Part shown: positions 17,346 to 26,158 of the stretch, one piece after another
Position numbering within the stretch: the stretch's first letter is position 1
How the letters are laid out: each line of letters starts with the position of its first letter
Assembly: GCF_040536835.1 (NCBI RefSeq)
Contig: NZ_CP159578.1
Location: forward strand, 806,001 to 870,000
Direction: 5' to 3'
DNA length: 64,000 bases
Source of the DNA: Salinicola endophyticus
GTDB lineage: Bacteria; Pseudomonadota; Gammaproteobacteria; Pseudomonadales; Halomonadaceae
Translations under genes and position numbers: made by a program
The notes under the pieces: generated by a model
What the model was told of the DNA's origin: nothing
The model's database searches: none
The model's input: only the letters and a program-made list of their open reading frames with translations

Positions 17346-17525
17346 GACGGCGCTTTCCTCTTGTTCGTTGAGACGCCCCCGGCGCCCCCGGCGCCGCCGA
17401 GCCGCCGGGAGGTGCGTCGAGACGGGGCCGATATCACGGCCGCGAGCCACTCGCTCGTTCGAGCTTGGCCCGAGAGCGGCGCGCGCGCAACCGCCAAGCG
17501 TCGAAGGCCCGGTATGATCCCGGCA

Positions 17526-18329
17526 TCAGGCGTTGTAGTGGAAGATGTACTCGAGCACGAACTTGGTGCCGAAGAAGGCCAGCACCAGTACGCCGACACC
17601 GGCCAGCGTCCAGCGCACCGCCTTGGGGCCGCGCCAGCCGAGGTAGTGATGGCCGGCGATCAGGGCGGCGAAGATCAGCCAGGCGAGCAGCGACAGGATG
17701 GTCTTGTGCGCCAGGTGCTGGGCGAACAGGTTGTCGACGAACACGAAGCCGCTGACGATGGCCACCGTCAGCAGCAGCATGCCGCACCAGATCAGTTCGA
17801 ACAGCAGTTGCTCCATGCGCGTGAGCGGTGGCAGTACCTGAACGATACCCAGGGTCTGGCGCTGTTTCAGCGCATGATGCTGGAACGCCAGCAGCACTGC
17901 CTGCACTGCGGCGATGGCGAAGAACGAGAATGCCGCGATCGAGCTGAGGATATGGAAGTAGAGGCCGGGGGAGATCCCCGATTCGGTCATGGTGCTGGGC
18001 ATGCCGATGGCGGCGACGATGGTGATGGCGGCCACCGGGAAGATGCATACGCCGGCATTCAGCACTGGCTTGAACAGACTGAACAGCAGCAGCAGTGCCA
18101 CCACCACCCAGCCGATCAGCGCCGCACTCTGGGTCAGCCCCATGTGTAGCCCGTGGGGGCCGAGCAGGGTCAGACCGACGATCACGCCATGGCAGAGCAG
18201 CGCGACCACCCCGGCGGTGCGCACCCAGCGCGGGCGCTCGGCGACGCGCCGGGCCAGGCTCAGGCTCTGCCAGAGTCCGGCGGCGAGATAGCAGACGATA
18301 GCGACCAGGGCGAAGGGAAGCGCCGGCAT
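17526..18329 (-). CDS. ypjD: YpjD, CcsA-like inner membrane protein
   Basis: The 267-residue protein has eight or so transmembrane segments and belongs to the cytochrome c assembly (CcsA/ResC) superfamily. It contains LYFHILSSIAAFSFFAIAA and WHKTIL-like HKTILSLLAWLIF segments with conserved histidines. The neighbourhood ypjD - ffh - rpsP is a standard gammaproteobacterial order. Its precise role is not established. I chose the ATG; a TTG three codons upstream is also in frame. It is divergent from ffh. Confidence 0.88.
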   Translation of the reverse strand: MPALPFALVAIVCYLAAGLWQSLSLARRVAERPRWVRTAGVVALLCHGVIVGLTLLGPHGLHMGLTQSAALIGWVVVALLLLFSLFKPVLNAGVCIFPVAAITIVAAIGMPSTMTESGISPGLYFHILSSIAAFSFFAIAAVQAVLLAFQHHALKQRQTLGIVQVLPPLTRMEQLLFELIWCGMLLLTVAIVSGFVFVDNLFAQHLAHKTILSLLAWLIFAALIAGHHYLGWRGPKAVRWTLAGVGVLVLAFFGTKFVLEYIFHYNA

Positions 18330-18495
18330 CGGTGTCAAAGCCTCATGGAGCGGCCGCGAGGCGCCCGCCCGAACGGTGAAGGAGTATTCAGATCAATCCT
18401 GTACATAGCGTCGGCCACTATACCCAATCGGCGTCGCTGCGCCCAGCCGTGACCCCGGCCGCCGGGGGATGGCGCGGCTGTCCTGCATCGGTACG

Positions 18496-18524
18496 TGGAG
18501 AGACGTGGCACTCACGCGTATAAT
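18496..18524 (+). promoter_or_regulatory. Candidate ffh promoter
   Basis: TGGAGA (18496-18501), 17 bp, and a perfect TATAAT (18519-18524) lie 83 bp before the ffh ATG in the divergent ypjD-ffh gap. Confidence 0.55.
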
Positions 18525-18606
18525 GGTCAGCCACATTCTTTTTCAGCGGCGCCGCGATCCCCTGGTCGAACCCTGCGGTGCCCGGCATCGCCGCCCGGAG
18601 CGTTCC

Positions 18607-20028
18607 ATGTTCGAAAGTCTCTCCAATCGCCTGTCGCAGACGCTGAAGTCGATCACCGGCCAGGCGCGCCTGACCGAAGACAACATCAAGGACACCCTGC
18701 GAGAGGTGCGTCGCGCCCTGCTCGAGGCCGACGTCGCGCTGCCGGTGGTCAAGGATTTCGTCGATCGCGTGCGCGAGCGCGCGGTGGGTCAGGAGGTCTC
18801 CAAGAGCCTCTCCCCCGGCCAGCAGTTCGTCAAGATCGTGCAGCAGGAGCTGGAAGCGATCATGGGCCAGGCCAACGAGGCGCTGAGCCTCAAGGGCACG
18901 CCGGCGGTGGTGCTGATGGCGGGGCTGCAGGGGGCGGGCAAGACCACCTCGGTGGCCAAGCTGGCCAAGTACCTGCGCGAACGCGAGAAGAAGAAGGTGC
19001 TGGTGGTCTCCGCCGACGTCTATCGTCCGGCCGCCATCGACCAGCTCGAGACCCTGGCGCGTGAGGTCGAGGTCGACTTCTTCCCGTCGACCAGCGCCGA
19101 GCAGCCGGTGGCGATCGCCGAGGCGGCGATCAAGCACGCCAAGATCCAGTTCCATGACGTGGTGCTGGTCGACACCGCCGGCCGCCTGGCGGTGGACGAG
19201 GCGATGATGGCCGAGATCCAGGCGCTGCACCGGGCGATCCAGCCGCAGGAAACCCTGTTCGTGGTCGACGCCATGACCGGTCAGGATGCCGCCAACACCG
19301 CCAAGGCGTTCCACGATGCGCTGCCGCTGACCGGGGTCATCCTGACCAAGGCCGATGGTGACGCGCGTGGCGGTGCCGCACTCTCGGTGCGCCACATCAC
19401 CGGCAAGCCGATCAAGTTCATGGGCATGGGCGAGAAGGTCGATGCGCTGGAGCCGTTCCACCCCGATCGCGTCGCCTCGCGCATTCTCGGTATGGGCGAT
19501 GTGCTGTCGCTGATCGAAGAGGCCGAGCGCAACGTCGACAAGGGCAAGGCCGAGCAGCTCGCCAAGAAGGTCAAGAAGGGCCAGGGCTTCGATCTCGAGG
19601 ACTTCCGCGACCAGCTGCAGCAGCTCAAGAAGATGGGCGGCATGGGCGGTCTGATGTCGAAGCTGCCCGGCATGGGGCAGATGGCCGAGATGGCCCAGAA
19701 CAAGGGCGCCGAGCAGGAGTTCGGCAAGCTCGAGGCGCTGATCAACTCGATGACCCCGCAGGAGCGCCGCAAGCCGGAGATCATCAACGGCTCGCGCAAG
19801 CGGCGCATCGCTACCGGTGCAGGTCTCCAGGTGCCCGATCTCAACCGTCTGCTCAAGCAGCACAAGCAGATGCAGAAGATGATGAAGAAGGCCGGCCAGA
19901 AAGGCGGCATGCAGAAGATGATGCGCGGCATGTCGGGCATGATGGGCGGCGGCGGCGGCCCGGGTGGCCCCGGCGGTATGGGGGGCATGGGCGGCATGGG
20001 TGGCGGCGGCGGTTTCCCCTGGCGCTGA
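18607..20028 (+). CDS. ffh: Signal recognition particle GTPase Ffh
   Basis: The 473-residue protein is the protein part of SRP; with 4.5S RNA it binds signal anchors on translating ribosomes and docks on FtsY. The N domain (1-90) is followed by the G domain with GLQGAGKTTSVAKLAKYL near residue 107, DTAGRLAVD near 190 and TKADGDARGGAALS near 250, and the methionine-rich M domain (about 300-455). The C-terminal tail is an unusually Gly/Met-rich run ending FPWR. The ATG before FESLSNRL is the family start. 4.5S RNA is not in this window. Confidence 0.97.
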   Translation: MFESLSNRLSQTLKSITGQARLTEDNIKDTLREVRRALLEADVALPVVKDFVDRVRERAVGQEVSKSLSPGQQFVKIVQQELEAIMGQANEALSLKGTPAVVLMAGLQGAGKTTSVAKLAKYLREREKKKVLVVSADVYRPAAIDQLETLAREVEVDFFPSTSAEQPVAIAEAAIKHAKIQFHDVVLVDTAGRLAVDEAMMAEIQALHRAIQPQETLFVVDAMTGQDAANTAKAFHDALPLTGVILTKADGDARGGAALSVRHITGKPIKFMGMGEKVDALEPFHPDRVASRILGMGDVLSLIEEAERNVDKGKAEQLAKKVKKGQGFDLEDFRDQLQQLKKMGGMGGLMSKLPGMGQMAEMAQNKGAEQEFGKLEALINSMTPQERRKPEIINGSRKRRIATGAGLQVPDLNRLLKQHKQMQKMMKKAGQKGGMQKMMRGMSGMMGGGGGPGGPGGMGGMGGMGGGGGFPWR

Positions 20029-20072
20029 GCCGCCCGCGCGCCCGCCGGGCGGTGGCAAACCTCAACAAAAGG

Positions 20073-20101
20073 TTTCCAATCGGCGGGCTTTTCCGTAGAA
20101 T
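20073..20101 (+). promoter_or_regulatory. Promoter of the rpsP-rimM-trmD-rplS operon
   Basis: TTTCCA (20073-20078), 17 bp and TAGAAT (20096-20101) precede rpsP. The expected transcript would begin near 20108, just at a GTCTT...AAGAC hairpin with an inner CGGGC/GCCCG stem (20107-20137), so the mRNA leader starts folded. Confidence 0.65.
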
Positions 20102-20185
20102 GCTGCGTCTTCGTCTCGGGCCTACGCCCGGGAAGACTCGATTCCGTGGCGTAACGATTCACTTAACCGAAGGATTATCAACGCA

Positions 20186-20437
20186 ATGGTTACCATTCGT
20201 CTGGCACGTGGTGGCGCCAAGAAGCGTCCCTTCTATCACCTGACCGTCAGCGACTCTCGCGTTTCCCGCGACGGCCGCTTCATCGAGCGCGTCGGTTTCT
20301 TCAACCCGATCGCGCGCGGTCAGGAAGAGCGTCTGCGCGTCGATCTCGACCGCGTCGCTCACTGGGAGTCCCAGGGTGCGCAGGTCTCCGACCGCGTCTC
20401 TGAGCTGGTCAAAGAAGCACGCAAGGCCCAGGCCTGA
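20186..20437 (+). CDS. rpsP: 30S ribosomal protein S16
   Basis: The 83-residue protein starts [18 protein letters not shown], the standard S16 opening, and has [17 protein letters not shown] near the end. S16 binds 16S rRNA early in 30S assembly. It is the first gene of the conserved rpsP-rimM-trmD-rplS operon. Confidence 0.98.
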   Translation: MVTIRLARGGAKKRPFYHLTVSDSRVSRDGRFIERVGFFNPIARGQEERLRVDLDRVAHWESQGAQVSDRVSELVKEARKAQA

Positions 20438-20448
20438 GTTCGAGCGTG

Positions 20449-20991
20449 ATGTCGGCAGCGGCGCATGACGACGACCCGCAGCAGGTGCTGCTGGGCCGCC
20501 TGACCAGCCCGCACGGCGTCAAGGGTTGGCTCAAGGTCTATTCGTACACCAGCCCGGCCGAGGGCATCTTCGACTACCCCGAGTGGACGTTGACGCTCAA
20601 CGGCCAGCGCGAGGTGCGCAAGCTGATCGAGGCGCGCCCGCAGGGCAAGGCGCTGGTGGTGCGGCTGGAAGGCGTCGACACCCGTGAGCTGGCCGAGCAG
20701 TGGGCCGGCGCCGACGTGTCGGTGGCCAAGTCGGCGCTGCCGACGCTGGAAGACGGCGAGTTCTACTGGCATCAGCTGGAGGGGCTCGACGTGGTGACCC
20801 GTAAGGGCGTCAGGCTGGGCCGGGTCGATCATCTGTTCGAGACCGGTGCCAATGACGTGCTGGTGGTCAAGCCCGGCAGCGACAGCGTGGACGATCGTGA
20901 ACGGCTGCTGCCGTTTCTGCCCGACGATGTGATCGTCGCGGTGGATCTCGCCGCCGGCGAGATGACGGTCGATTGGGACCCGACGTTCTAG
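20449..20991 (+). CDS. rimM: Ribosome maturation factor RimM
   Basis: The 180-residue protein binds S19 and helps mature the 30S head. The N-terminal RimM domain has [20 protein letters not shown] near residue 15, and the C-terminal PRC-barrel has [11 protein letters not shown] near residue 105 and [10 protein letters not shown] near 160. The start could be this ATG or the GTG immediately before it; there are 11 bp from the S16 stop. Confidence 0.95.
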   Translation: MSAAAHDDDPQQVLLGRLTSPHGVKGWLKVYSYTSPAEGIFDYPEWTLTLNGQREVRKLIEARPQGKALVVRLEGVDTRELAEQWAGADVSVAKSALPTLEDGEFYWHQLEGLDVVTRKGVRLGRVDHLFETGANDVLVVKPGSDSVDDRERLLPFLPDDVIVAVDLAAGEMTVDWDPTF

Positions 20992-21041
20992 CTTCCCGCG
21001 CAGGCGGGGGCAAGAGCGCGGCTGGGGAGGAGAAGCGTACC

Positions 21042-21806
21042 GTGTGGATAGGTGTCGTCTCCCTGTTCCCGGAGATGTTCGAGGCCATTACCCGGCATGG
21101 CGTGACCGGTCGGGCCGTGGAGCGAGGCCTGCTTGAGATGGCCTTGTGGAATCCTCGGGACTACGCCACGGACAGACATCGCACGGTCGACGATCGCCCC
21201 TACGGTGGAGGTCCCGGCATGCTGATGAAGGTGGCGACACTACGCGCGGCGCTCGATGACGCCCGCCGCAGTGCCGCCGCCGAGGGCCGGCGCCCGACGG
21301 TGATCTACCTTTCGCCGCAGGGCCGGCGGCTGGATCAGGCCGGCGCCAGGGAACTGGCCGCCCGCGAGAGCCTGATCGTGGTTGCCGGGCGCTACGAAGG
21401 CATCGACGAGCGCGTGGTCGAAGCCGATATCGACGAAGAGTGGTCGATTGGTGACTATGTGCTCAGCGGCGGCGAGCTGCCGGCGATGGTGCTGATCGAC
21501 GCGCTGTCCCGTGAAGTGCCTGGGGTACTCGGCCACAGCGACTCGGCGAGCGAAGACTCTTTCGCCAGCGGTCTGCTCGATTGTCCGCACTACACCCGCC
21601 CCGAGGTGATCGATGGTCACCGGGTGCCGGAGGTACTGCTCAGCGGCAATCACGCGGCGATCCGGCGCTGGCGCCTGAAGCAATCTCTCGGACGCACCTG
21701 GCTCAGGCGTCCGGATCTGTTGGAGAGCCGAACGTTGGACCGCGAGCAGCAGCAGCTACTCGACGAGTTCATCGAGGAACACGTCGCACGCGACGGCGGT
21801 GCATGA
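21042..21806 (+). CDS. trmD: tRNA (guanine37-N1)-methyltransferase TrmD
   Basis: The 254-residue SPOUT enzyme uses S-adenosylmethionine to make m1G37 next to the anticodon, preventing +1 frameshifting. The knot residues are in [17 protein letters not shown] near residue 110 and [19 protein letters not shown] near 135. The family starts [10 protein letters not shown], so the start is a GTG at 21042 with GGAG nine bases upstream. A longer in-frame GTG start would overlap the rimM 3' end. Confidence 0.96.
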   Translation: MWIGVVSLFPEMFEAITRHGVTGRAVERGLLEMALWNPRDYATDRHRTVDDRPYGGGPGMLMKVATLRAALDDARRSAAAEGRRPTVIYLSPQGRRLDQAGARELAARESLIVVAGRYEGIDERVVEADIDEEWSIGDYVLSGGELPAMVLIDALSREVPGVLGHSDSASEDSFASGLLDCPHYTRPEVIDGHRVPEVLLSGNHAAIRRWRLKQSLGRTWLRRPDLLESRTLDREQQQLLDEFIEEHVARDGGA

Positions 21807-21918
21807 GGCCAGGCGCCTGCATGCGTCACTCACAGTCCGATTCCGCGCCGGTTCAGCGAACTCGCGCCGGGATCACGGAGCGCCCCCAGGGGCACTCCTC
21901 TCAAACCAGGAGCAAGAC

Positions 21919-22275
21919 ATGAGCAGCAAGAACAAGGTGATCCAGGCGCTCGAGAACGAGCAGATGAACAAGGACATCCCGGCCTTCGCCCCCGGCGATA
22001 CCGTGGTCGTCCAGGTCAAGGTCGTGGAAGGTAACCGCGAGCGTCTGCAGGCCTTCGAAGGCGTGGTCATCGGCAAGCGCAGCCGCGGTCTGAACTCCGC
22101 TTTCACCGTGCGCAAGATCTCCCACGGTGTCGGCGTCGAGCGTACCTTCCAGACCTACAGCCCGCTGGTTGCCGGTATCGAAGTCAAGCGTCGCGGCGAC
22201 GTGCGTCAGGCCAAGCTCTACTACCTCCGCGAGCGCAGCGGCAAATCCGCGCGTATCAAGGAAAAGCTGGGCTGA
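21919..22275 (+). CDS. rplS: 50S ribosomal protein L19
   Basis: The 118-residue protein has the L19 core [17 protein letters not shown] and [11 protein letters not shown] and sits at the 30S-50S interface. AGGAGC precedes the ATG. It is the last gene of the operon; the 112-bp gap from trmD holds no other gene. Two hairpins follow. Confidence 0.98.
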   Translation: MSSKNKVIQALENEQMNKDIPAFAPGDTVVVQVKVVEGNRERLQAFEGVVIGKRSRGLNSAFTVRKISHGVGVERTFQTYSPLVAGIEVKRRGDVRQAKLYYLRERSGKSARIKEKLG

Positions 22276-22285
22276 TAGCGATGAT

Positions 22286-22309
22286 GCCCCGGCACCTGGT
22301 GGCCGGGGC
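22286..22309 (+). terminator. First hairpin after rplS
   Basis: GCCCCGGC pairs with GCCGGGGC across an 8-nt loop just after the rplS stop. No T-run follows, so it may act as a 3'-end stabiliser ahead of the stronger hairpin at 22329. Confidence 0.4.
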
Positions 22310-22328
22310 GTTGGCATCGCCATCCGAG

Positions 22329-22361
22329 AAGACCCCGTGCGCATTCGGCGCACGGGGTCTT
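22329..22361 (+). terminator. Terminator of the rpsP operon
   Basis: A perfect 14-bp stem (AAGACCCCGTGCGC with its complement) and 5-nt loop end in TCTTCT, between rplS and xerD. Confidence 0.7.
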
Positions 22362-22418
22362 CTGCGTTATGCTGCGGGGTCGAGCCAACTCTGCCGATGA
22401 TCACGAGCCCATGAGCGT

Positions 22419-23306
22419 ATGAACGATCACGACCGCCGCGACGCCTTTCTCGATGCGCTGTGGCTCGAGCGCGGCGTCAGCGAACACACGCTGAGCGCCT
22501 ACCGCCACGACCTATCGACCTGGATCGGCTTTCTCGAAAGCCGTGACGAGCGGCTGCTGGCGCCCGCCGAGAGCAGTGTCAACGCCTTCGTCGATGGCCG
22601 TCGCGAGACCTACCATGCGCGCTCGGTGGCGCGGCTGTTGTCGTGTCTACGGCGCTTCTATCGCTGGGCGCTGGGCGAAGGGCTGATCGCCCACGACCCC
22701 CTGGCCGAGATCGAGCCGCCGAAGATCACCCCCGGGCTGCCGGCGACGCTCGACGAGCGCGATGTCGAGCGGCTGCTGGCAGCGCCGGATGTCGACTCGG
22801 CGCTGGGCCTGCGCGATCGCGCCATGCTCGAGCTGCTCTATGCCTGCGGTCTGCGCGTCTCCGAACTGGTGGGGCTCAGCGTCGCGGCGGTCAACCTGCG
22901 TCAGGGGGTGGTGCTGGTGCGCGGCAAGGGGGACAAGGAGCGGCTGGTGCCGCTGGGCGAAGAGGCCCTGAGCTGGCTCGAGCGCTATCTGCGGCAGGGG
23001 CGTGGCGAGCTGATGCGCGACATCCGTCAGCCGGCGCTGTTTCCCGGGCGCGCGGATGCCTGCATGACGCGCCAGACCTTCTGGTACCGGATCAAGCACT
23101 ATGCCCGCCTGGCGGCGATCGACAAGCCGCTGTCGCCGCACACGCTGCGCCACGCTTTCGCGACCCATTTATTGAATCATGGCGCCAATTTGCGTGTCGT
23201 ACAGCTACTGCTGGGGCATAGTGATCTATCCACCACGCAGATCTACACGCATGTGGCCCAGGCCCGCCTGGAAGCCCTGCACGCCCAACATCACCCGAGA
23301 GGTTGA
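22419..23306 (+). CDS. xerD: Site-specific tyrosine recombinase XerD
   Basis: The 295-residue protein resolves chromosome dimers at dif together with XerC and FtsK. The N-terminal SAM-like core-binding domain covers about 1-95. The catalytic domain shows the Arg of ACGLRVSELVGL, the beta-hairpin Lys of RGKGDKERLVPLG, HTLRHAFATHLL, LLGHSDLSTTQIYTHV with the His and the nucleophilic Tyr. The length matches XerD (298). It is followed after 2 bp by dsbC, as in Pseudomonas. Confidence 0.95.
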   Translation: MNDHDRRDAFLDALWLERGVSEHTLSAYRHDLSTWIGFLESRDERLLAPAESSVNAFVDGRRETYHARSVARLLSCLRRFYRWALGEGLIAHDPLAEIEPPKITPGLPATLDERDVERLLAAPDVDSALGLRDRAMLELLYACGLRVSELVGLSVAAVNLRQGVVLVRGKGDKERLVPLGEEALSWLERYLRQGRGELMRDIRQPALFPGRADACMTRQTFWYRIKHYARLAAIDKPLSPHTLRHAFATHLLNHGANLRVVQLLLGHSDLSTTQIYTHVAQARLEALHAQHHPRG

Positions 23307-23308
23307 AC

Positions 23309-24058
23309 ATGAGAAGTCGCTCGACCCTGGCCGCGCTGGCGCTGGCCGGACTCTGCCTGACGCCCGCTGCCTTCGCCAAGCCGCCCAGTGATCTGGCCGC
23401 CAAGCTCAATGCCCACAGCGGCCAGCCGCTGCCGATCGAGTCGATCGACGACTCGCCGCTGCCGGGGCTCTACGAGGTGCGGCTGAAGGGGGGCAATACG
23501 CTCTACGCGGATGCCAAGGGCGAATATCTGATCGTCGGCGATCTCTATCAGAACGCCAAGGATGGCATGGTCAACCTGACCGAGCAGGCGGCCAATGCAC
23601 GGCGTCAGGCGCTCATCGACAAGGTGCCGGAGGACCAGCGGGTGGTCTACAAGCCGGCGGGCAAGGTCAAGGCCAGGCTCACGGTGTTCACCGATACCAC
23701 CTGTCCTTACTGCCATAAGCTGCACGCCGAGATGAACCAGCTCAACGCCATGGGCATCGAGGTCGACTATCTCGCCTTCCCGCGCATGGGGCCGGACTCC
23801 GACGCCGCGCGCCAGCTGGCCCAGGTGTGGTGTGCCGACAACCGCTCCGAGGCGATGAGTGCCGCCTTCCGCGGCGATGCGGTGGACGCCCCGGCGAGCT
23901 GTGATGCACCGATCGCCAAGCAGTACCAGCTGGGGGTCGAGTCTGGCATCCAGGGTACCCCGGCGATCATCTTCCCCGATGGCAAGATGGTGCCGGGCTA
24001 TCTGCCGGCCAAGCGCCTGGCGGCGATGCTCGGCATCGACCCCAACGCCAAGAGCTGA
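23309..24058 (+). CDS. dsbC: Thiol:disulfide isomerase DsbC
   Basis: The 249-residue periplasmic protein has a signal peptide (MRSRSTLAALALAGLCLTP, cleaved after AFA), an N-terminal dimerisation domain (about 25-85) and a thioredoxin-like catalytic domain with TTCPYCHKLH near residue 130 and the cis-Pro loop GIQGTPAIIF near 215. It reshuffles wrong disulfides and is kept reduced by DsbD. The active site is CPYC, where E. coli has CGYC. GAGAGG precedes the ATG; a TTG two codons earlier overlaps the xerD stop. Confidence 0.94.
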   Translation: MRSRSTLAALALAGLCLTPAAFAKPPSDLAAKLNAHSGQPLPIESIDDSPLPGLYEVRLKGGNTLYADAKGEYLIVGDLYQNAKDGMVNLTEQAANARRQALIDKVPEDQRVVYKPAGKVKARLTVFTDTTCPYCHKLHAEMNQLNAMGIEVDYLAFPRMGPDSDAARQLAQVWCADNRSEAMSAAFRGDAVDAPASCDAPIAKQYQLGVESGIQGTPAIIFPDGKMVPGYLPAKRLAAMLGIDPNAKS

Positions 24059-24077
24059 AACCGGGGCGCCGCCGCTT

Positions 24078-24222
24078 GGGAAACGCTGCATAAATCGCCG
24101 AACGAGATGAAGGGCAAGGCGCACGGAACGCAGAGGGCGAGACATAACATGGGGTTAGGCGAGCCTTCGAGTACCGCGCAACGCAGTCATTCGCTCGTGC
24201 AGGCATTTAAGCAGTGGTTCCC
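24078..24222. mobile_element. 145-bp terminal-inverted-repeat element, family B copy 1
   Basis: The ends GGGAAACGCTGCATAAAT and (complement of the right end) GGGAACCACTGCTTAAAT match at 15 of 18 bases. The interior, including GAGACATAACATGGGGTTAG, is nearly the same as the element at 43434. No coding capacity. It looks like a MITE: short, non-autonomous, inverted ends. It begins 20 bp after the dsbC stop. Confidence 0.75.
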
Positions 24223-24481
24223 TTGACAAGGGGGGCGGGGCTTTCTACCGTGACCGGCCCCGCGGCGCTGCATCCGTCGCGTGTTGGGCGCGAAAAGGGC
24301 GGCCAGGGCTTGTACAAAAAGCCGACGAGCGCGGACGGTTCTGGGGCCACCACGTCGTCCAGAACGTCGTACAACTCATGGGGCGCTTGGCCGGCCCGGA
24401 CCCAGGACCTGCGACAGCGGGCCTTAAGACAATCAGGCGGCGCGGCAGGCTTGCCGCGCCGCGAGACAGGGGAGTGATATC
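24223..24481 (+). promoter_or_regulatory. hom leader region with hairpins and a possible promoter
   Basis: The gap between the element and hom starts with TTGACA (24223-24228) followed 17 bp later by the weak TACCGT. A 7-bp stem GTTCTGG/CCAGAAC lies near 24341-24372. A perfect 10-bp stem (CGGCGCGGCA, 24438-24447, with 24452-24461) ends 10 bp before the hom ribosome-binding region. A short open frame through the region has a few clustered Thr codons, but no convincing leader peptide with its own ribosome-binding site. Regulation by attenuation is possible but not shown. Confidence 0.35.
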
Positions 24482-25798
24482 TTGAAACCGGTGAGAGTGG
24501 GTATCTGCGGTTTGGGCACCGTAGGCGGGGGCACCTTCAATGTGCTGACACGCAACGCCGACGAGATCGCGCGTCGCGCCGGTCGCCCGATCGTGATCGA
24601 GCAGGTCGGTGCGCGCCGCGACAACCCCGACTGCGACACCACCGGTATCAAGGTCACCCGCGACATCTTCGAGGTGGCGCGCAACCCCGATGTCGACGTG
24701 CTGGTCGAGCTGGTCGGCGGCTATGACGTTGCCCGCGAGCTGGTGATGACCGCCATCGAGCACGGCAAGCACGTAGTCACCGCCAACAAGGCGCTGATCG
24801 CGGTCTACGGCAACGAGATCTTCCGCGCCGCCCATGACAAGGGCGTGATCGTCGCCTTCGAGGCCGCGGTGGCCGGCGGTATCCCGGTGATCAAGTCGCT
24901 GCGCGAGGGGCTCGGCGCTAACCGTATCCAGTGGCTCGCCGGCATCATCAACGGCACCGGCAACTACATCCTGACCCATATGCGCGACGAAGGCCGGGCG
25001 TTCGAGGACGTGCTCGCCGAGGCCCAGGCGCTGGGCTACGCCGAGGCCGACCCGACCTTCGACGTCGAGGGCATCGACGCTGCCCACAAGCTGACCATCC
25101 TCGCCTCGATCGCTTATGGCGTGCCGCTGCAGTTCGATCGCGCCTACACCGAGGGCATCGCGCGGATCACCGCGGAGGACGTCGAGCAGGCCGACAACCT
25201 CGGCTACACCATCAAGCACTTGGGTATCACCCGGCGCAGCGACAGCGGCGTCGAGCTGCGCGTGCATCCGACCCTGATCCCCAAGGAGCGCCTGTTGGCC
25301 AATGTCCACGGGGTCAAGAACGCCATTGCGGTGATGGGCGACGCCACCGGTCCGACGCTCTACTACGGGGCCGGGGCCGGAGCCGAACCGACCGCCTCGG
25401 CGGTGGTCGCGGATCTGCTCGACGTGGCCCGCGACATCACCACCGCGCACCACTACCGGGTGCCCTATCTGGCCTTCAGTGGGGTCAACGACGAGGTCAA
25501 TGCGCTGCCGATCCTGCCGATGGAGGATATCGTCACCGCCTACTACCTGCGGCTGCTGGCGGTGGATCGCCCCGGGGTGCTGGCGCGGGTCGCCACCATT
25601 CTCTCCGAGCACGGCATCTCGATCGAAGCGATCATCCAGAAAGAGGCCACCGAGGGCGAACTGGTGCCGATCATCCTGATGACTCATCGCACCCGCGAGC
25701 AGCACATGAACGAGGCGATCCGCCAGCTCGAGTCGCTGGCCGACATCGCCGGTCCGGTGACGCGGATTCGGGTCGAGTCCCTGGACGAGCAGGAATAA
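24482..25798 (+). CDS. hom: Homoserine dehydrogenase
   Basis: The 438-residue enzyme reduces aspartate semialdehyde to homoserine for threonine and methionine. The Rossmann motif GICGLGTVGGGTFNVL is at residues 7-22; the catalytic core has NKALIAVYG near 100 and GILNGT-like GIINGTGNYILT near 155, with the catalytic lysine region DPTFDVEGIDAAHKLTIL near 195-210. A C-terminal ACT domain (RPGVLARVATILSEHGISI, about 360 on) probably gives threonine feedback. The start is TTG with GGGGAGTG upstream. Confidence 0.96.
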   Translation: MKPVRVGICGLGTVGGGTFNVLTRNADEIARRAGRPIVIEQVGARRDNPDCDTTGIKVTRDIFEVARNPDVDVLVELVGGYDVARELVMTAIEHGKHVVTANKALIAVYGNEIFRAAHDKGVIVAFEAAVAGGIPVIKSLREGLGANRIQWLAGIINGTGNYILTHMRDEGRAFEDVLAEAQALGYAEADPTFDVEGIDAAHKLTILASIAYGVPLQFDRAYTEGIARITAEDVEQADNLGYTIKHLGITRRSDSGVELRVHPTLIPKERLLANVHGVKNAIAVMGDATGPTLYYGAGAGAEPTASAVVADLLDVARDITTAHHYRVPYLAFSGVNDEVNALPILPMEDIVTAYYLRLLAVDRPGVLARVATILSEHGISIEAIIQKEATEGELVPIILMTHRTREQHMNEAIRQLESLADIAGPVTRIRVESLDEQE

Positions 25799-25960
25799 GA
25801 GCCCATTCCCCAACCCTCTGACAATGGGTGCGGGGGCAGCGCAAAGCGAGGGTCCTTTGCCAGGGATGGCAAAGGTAGCGCCCAGGGAGGGGTTCACAGC
25901 GCCCTCGCGAGGCCCTGCCGCCGGATGAGCCCACGTCGTCTAGCGGTTGTGAAAGGCGTT
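25799..25960. other. Non-coding gap after hom with a strong hairpin
   Basis: The stretch has a perfect 9-bp stem with a GGGA loop (CCTTTGCCA, 25854-25862, with TGGCAAAGG, 25867-25875), then GC-rich sequence of the kind found as dispersed intergenic repeats in this bacterial group (from memory, not checked). No T-run follows the hairpin. I see no gene. With the 149-bp element it makes a 360-bp gap between hom and thrC. Confidence 0.5.
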
Positions 25961-26109
25961 CTAAGAGGGTGTTTACAAAGTCGGCGAGCGAAGGCAAGAC
26001 AAGGCAAAATCGGTCGAAAAAGTGGAGTTTACGCGGGGTGAATGAGCATTTTGAGGCCGATTTTAACGCCGCATTGCCGAGCGCAGGCATTTTGTAAACA
26101 CCCTCTAAG
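25961..26109. mobile_element. 149-bp terminal-inverted-repeat element, family A copy 1
   Basis: Left end CTAAGAGGGTGTTTACAAA and right end (complement) CTTAGAGGGTGTTTACAAA match at 18 of 19 bases. The interior contains GCATTGCCGAGCGCAGGCAT and no gene. The copy at 31355 has exactly the same length and a closely similar interior. It looks like a MITE. It is inserted between hom and thrC, 49 bp before the thrC start. Confidence 0.8.
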
Positions 26110-26158
26110 TCGCGACTGACAGCAGGGGCTAGTAGCCCAGGACCGAGTGGAAACCAAG

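Noticed and set aside
19880..20025. GC-rich repeat at the 3' end of ffh as a CRISPR or tandem-repeat locus
   Set aside because: It is in frame and encodes the Gly/Met-rich tail usual for Ffh M domains.
18418..20058. 546-codon open frame opposite ffh
   Set aside because: Composition is His/Leu/Gln-rich without family features; ffh is certain.
24214..24477. 87-codon frame upstream of hom as a leader peptide gene
   Set aside because: Only a few Thr codons, weak start context overlapping the end of the repeat element, and much too long for an attenuation leader.
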